Shown: positions 61,654 to 64,000 of the stretch, piece after piece
How positions within the stretch are numbered: the first letter of the stretch is position 1
Layout: the number at the start of each line of letters is the position of its first letter
The notes under the pieces: model-generated
What the model saw: the letters and a program-made list of their open reading frames with translations, nothing else
Databases searched by the model: none
What the model was told of the DNA's origin: nothing
Origin: Pedobacter miscanthi
Lineage (GTDB): Bacteria; Bacteroidota; Bacteroidia; Sphingobacteriales; Sphingobacteriaceae
Assembly (NCBI RefSeq): GCF_003315595.1
Contig: NZ_QNQU01000013.1
Span: 62,001-126,000, forward strand
DNA: 64,000 nt
Direction: 5' to 3'
Position numbers and translations under genes: made by a program

Positions 61654-62073
61654 AATAAGTTCGACACCGAGCTTAATAAGTATCAACGAGGGTGAAATAA
61701 GTTCCAAACCGAACTTAATTGGTTCCAACGACGGTAAAATAAGTATCAACGAGGGTGAAATAAGTTCCAAACCGAGCTTATTTAGTTCCAATGAGGGTAA
61801 AATAAGTATCAACGAGGGTGAAATAAGTTCCAAACCGAGCTTATTTAGTTCCAATGAGGGTAAAATAAGTATCAACGAGGGTGAAATAAGTTCCAAACCG
61901 AGCTTATTTAGTTCCAATGAGGGTAAAATAAGTATCAACGAGGGTGAAATAAGTTCCAAACCGAGCTTATTTAGTTCCAACGAGGGTGAAATAAGTATCA
62001 ATGAGGGTAAAATAAGTATCAACGAGGGTGAAATAAGTGTCAACGAGGGTGAAATAAGTATCAAACCGAGTTT
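61654..62073. repeat. Minisatellite: 20 uninterrupted 21-bp units
   Basis: 420 bp = exactly 20 units of 21 bp with no indel. Units begin AATAAGT (or ATTTAGT/AATTGGT) and come in two main kinds, ending CAACGAGGGTGA or CAAACCGAGCTT. Units 5-16 form a higher-order period of 63 bp (61738, 61801, 61864, 61927). Because 21 is a multiple of three, the minus strand stays open and reads as heptads L-x-x-P-S-L-x; this is probably a by-product rather than a gene. Confidence 0.9.
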
Positions 62074-62082
62074 AATTTAGCC

Positions 62083-62965
62083 AGTTTTCAATTAGCAATG
62101 ACCAATGAATGAATGATTGAATGAATGAATGAATGGCCTATGAACCAGTTTTCAATTTGCAGTTGAATCAATAAATATCCCTGGAGCCTTAATGTTCTTA
62201 ATTTCTTAATGGTCAGAAGATAAATGAACGACTTGTTGCAAAATCCTTCGACTCTGCTCAGGATGACAACAGTTGCGGTAATCAGTTCCCAGTTGGAAGT
62301 TTACAGTTAACAATGACCAATAAATTAATGAATGATTGACTGAATGAATGAATGACCTATGAACCCGTTTTCAGTTGGCAGTTGAATGAATAAATATCCT
62401 TGGAGCCATAATGTTCTTAATTTCTTAATGGTCAGAAGATAGATGAACGACTTGTTGCAAAAGATCCTTCGATTACGCTCAGGATGACAACAGCTGCGGT
62501 AATCAGTTCCCAGTTGGCAGTTAACAATGACCAATGAATGAATGAATAAATGAATGGATGAATGAATGGATGACCTGTGAACCAGTTTTCAGTTGGCAGT
62601 TACCCCCCTGAGCGTAACCTGTCCCAAACATTCGGGGGCCGAAAGGGTAAACAGTTAACCAATTTGCAGTTGAATCAATAAATATCCTTGGAGCCTCAAT
62701 GTTCTTAATTTCTTAATGGTCAGAAGATAGATGAACGACTTGTTGCAAAATCCTTCGACTCCGCTCAGGATGACAACAGCTGCGGTAATCAGTTTCCAGT
62801 TGGAAGTTTACAGTTAGCAATTAGGAATGAATGAACCAGTTTTCAGTTGGCAGTCAACAATTTAACAATCATACAATTTAACAATAGTATTATCACACTT
62901 AACCTGTTTTCAATCAACAACGAACAAATGACCAACTAACCAATGAACCAACGACCAATGACCAA
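62083..62965. repeat. Complex repeat field with about 219-bp units
   Basis: Copies start with ACCAGTTTTCA near 62144, 62363, 62581 and in part 62832. Each holds a GAATGAATGAATGA run, AATAAATATCC(T/C)TGGAGCC, TTCTTAATTTCTTAATGGTC, GAACGACTTGTTGCAAAA, ATCCTTCGACT..GCTCAGGATG and GGTAATCAGTTCCCAGTT. The third copy carries about 70 extra bp with a CCCCC...GGGGG hairpin (about 62603-62650). The end (62930-62965) is CAATGACCAAT-type. No gene is supported in it. Confidence 0.8.
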
Positions 62966-62969
62966 TGAA

Positions 62970-63860
62970 CTAATTCACCCGGCTCACACTATTGTACGTA
63001 TCGATGTAGGCCCTTGGAGACTGACCGATAATACTTTTAAACACCCTGTTAAAATTGGTAATACTATTAAAACCGGCTTTATATGCCACGCCTGAAATGC
63101 AATCGGCCTTTTCTCCGGCAATGAGGCTTTTACAGGCATCGTTAATCCTAACTTCGTTTAAAAAAGAAATAAAAGTATGGCCTGTGTGTTTTTTAAAATA
63201 ACGGCAAAAGGCTTGCGGAGTCATAAAAGCGGTATTGGCCACATCTTCTAAAGAGATCTGGTTATTGTAGTTTTCGGTGATAAAATTGATGATTTTACTT
63301 AAACGCATGCCTTCATTTTCGCTGAAATTAGAAGAATAGAGATCAGAACAGAGCGACTCTACGTTTTCGTTCAGATCCTGCAGGCCATTAACCAATTTCA
63401 GAAAGTTAAATACAACATCAACCCCGGATGCCTGGTGAACATTAAAAATTTTGGGAATTAAATTTTTGGCAAAACCATAGGGAACTTTAAAACCATGTTT
63501 GTTTTTAGCCAGAAAAGCATTCACCATTTTCATCTCCGGGAGATTAAACAAAGAAGCCAGAATACCATTGGGATTAAAGTAAACCGAACAGGCTTTAATG
63601 GTTTTATTGCTATCGGCCGAAAAATACTCTGGATTACTTTTAAATAAATGCGGAAGTTTTGCACCAATTACAAAAATATCGCCTGAACGGAAAGCATGCA
63701 TGTCGTTACCGGCAATTAATGTTCCTTCACCGCTTTCTACATAAGTAATCTGCCATTCATCGTGCCTGTGCAGGTACTGATAAAAATAAGGCAGTTCGAT
63801 GTGCTCGGATATTACACTTTTATCGTCGGGCACAAGCAGGGTAAATGGTAATACTTTCAT
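62970..63860 (-). CDS. AraC-family transcriptional regulator with cupin domain
   Basis: 296 residues. The N-terminal cupin part (about 1-130) has YFYQYLHRHDEWQITYVESGEGTL and FRSGDIFVIGAKLPHLF. The C-terminal AraC domain (about 195-290) has ISLEDVANTAFMTPQAFCRYFKKHTG and the second HTH ISGVAYKAGFNSITNFNRVFKSIIGQSPRAY. Cupin-AraC proteins of this sort commonly respond to sugars and control carbohydrate genes. No target gene is adjacent in the window; the divergent side lies beyond 64 kb. Confidence 0.92.
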   Translation of the reverse strand: MKVLPFTLLVPDDKSVISEHIELPYFYQYLHRHDEWQITYVESGEGTLIAGNDMHAFRSGDIFVIGAKLPHLFKSNPEYFSADSNKTIKACSVYFNPNGILASLFNLPEMKMVNAFLAKNKHGFKVPYGFAKNLIPKIFNVHQASGVDVVFNFLKLVNGLQDLNENVESLCSDLYSSNFSENEGMRLSKIINFITENYNNQISLEDVANTAFMTPQAFCRYFKKHTGHTFISFLNEVRINDACKSLIAGEKADCISGVAYKAGFNSITNFNRVFKSIIGQSPRAYIDTYNSVSRVN

Positions 63861-64000
63861 GGTTTGGTTAATTTCAGCTTATCGACTACAAGTTGAATTT
63901 AACGATATTAACTCAAAACGCATAATAAAACGTAAATAAGGTTAAAATACTACCATTATCTGGTAATATTTAAAGAAAAACCGGTCAAGAGCTCTACAAT

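Noticed and set aside
61603..62064. 153-residue minus-strand ORF of L-x-x-P-S-L-x heptads
   Set aside because: It exists because the 21-bp minisatellite is a multiple of three and has no stop in that frame. There is no signal, start context or non-repeat domain. Kept as a repeat, with the coding option mentioned in the finding.

Overview
The window looks like chromosomal DNA of a Sphingobacteriaceae member of the Bacteroidota, most like Pedobacter. The grounds are: moderately AT-rich DNA; promoters of the Bacteroidota form TAnnTTTG with little sign of Shine-Dalgarno sites; SPII lipoproteins; many secreted glycoside hydrolases (GH15, GH31, GH35, GH109); TPR histidine kinases; and orphan VgrG islands. 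The genus is an inference from gene content, not from a marker gene.

Layout. 1-3.8 kb: a galactose operon (symporter fragment, galK, galT, minus strand) facing a Nudix-type regulator across a 43-bp near-perfect palindrome. 3.9-10.5 kb: GH15 hydrolase, glucose-dehydrogenase-like SDR, OmpA lipoprotein, TPR sensor kinase, SelW-like protein and a 33-residue membrane peptide. 10.8-17.1 kb: a bacteriophytochrome photosensory protein with no output domain, followed by a giant CheB-CheR-PAS-kinase. 17.4-23 kb: SRPBCC protein, PepSY membrane protein, SDR, a 99-bp tandem repeat array, then a 26-residue ORF ending MRMCCCCA just ahead of a PhyH dioxygenase, CDP-alcohol phosphatidyltransferase and GtrA protein. 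23.2-28.2 kb: sugar kinase, GH109 and GH35, suggesting breakdown of GalNAc/galactose glycans. 28.4-36.4 kb: an orphan VgrG cassette with a PAAR-like / GH19 / amidase-like putative effector and a lipoprotein that is a candidate immunity protein.

36.4-50.6 kb is one block: RND efflux operon, GT39 transferase, PepSY-like protein with PAP2 phosphatase, HD protein with an OmpR-type two-component system, and an LtaS-like transferase with an HTH protein. Each of the five transcription units has the same promoter layout: two CTwCAG-like hexamers 11 bp apart, then exactly 10 bp, then a TAnnTTTG-like -7 box. This predicts a local autoregulated regulon for envelope remodelling and drug efflux, and is the strongest new observation here.

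50.7-64 kb: AraC regulator with SDR, a PIN-domain toxin-antitoxin pair, a tRNA-Lys with a duplicated 3' fragment next to a permease remnant, a Crp-family regulator, a GH31 enzyme carrying dockerin-like and cohesin-like modules, a lone receiver protein, a NIPSNAP protein, an exact 20 x 21-bp minisatellite, a dense field of dispersed repeats, and a second AraC regulator. No rRNA, CRISPR array, prophage or intact insertion sequence was seen.
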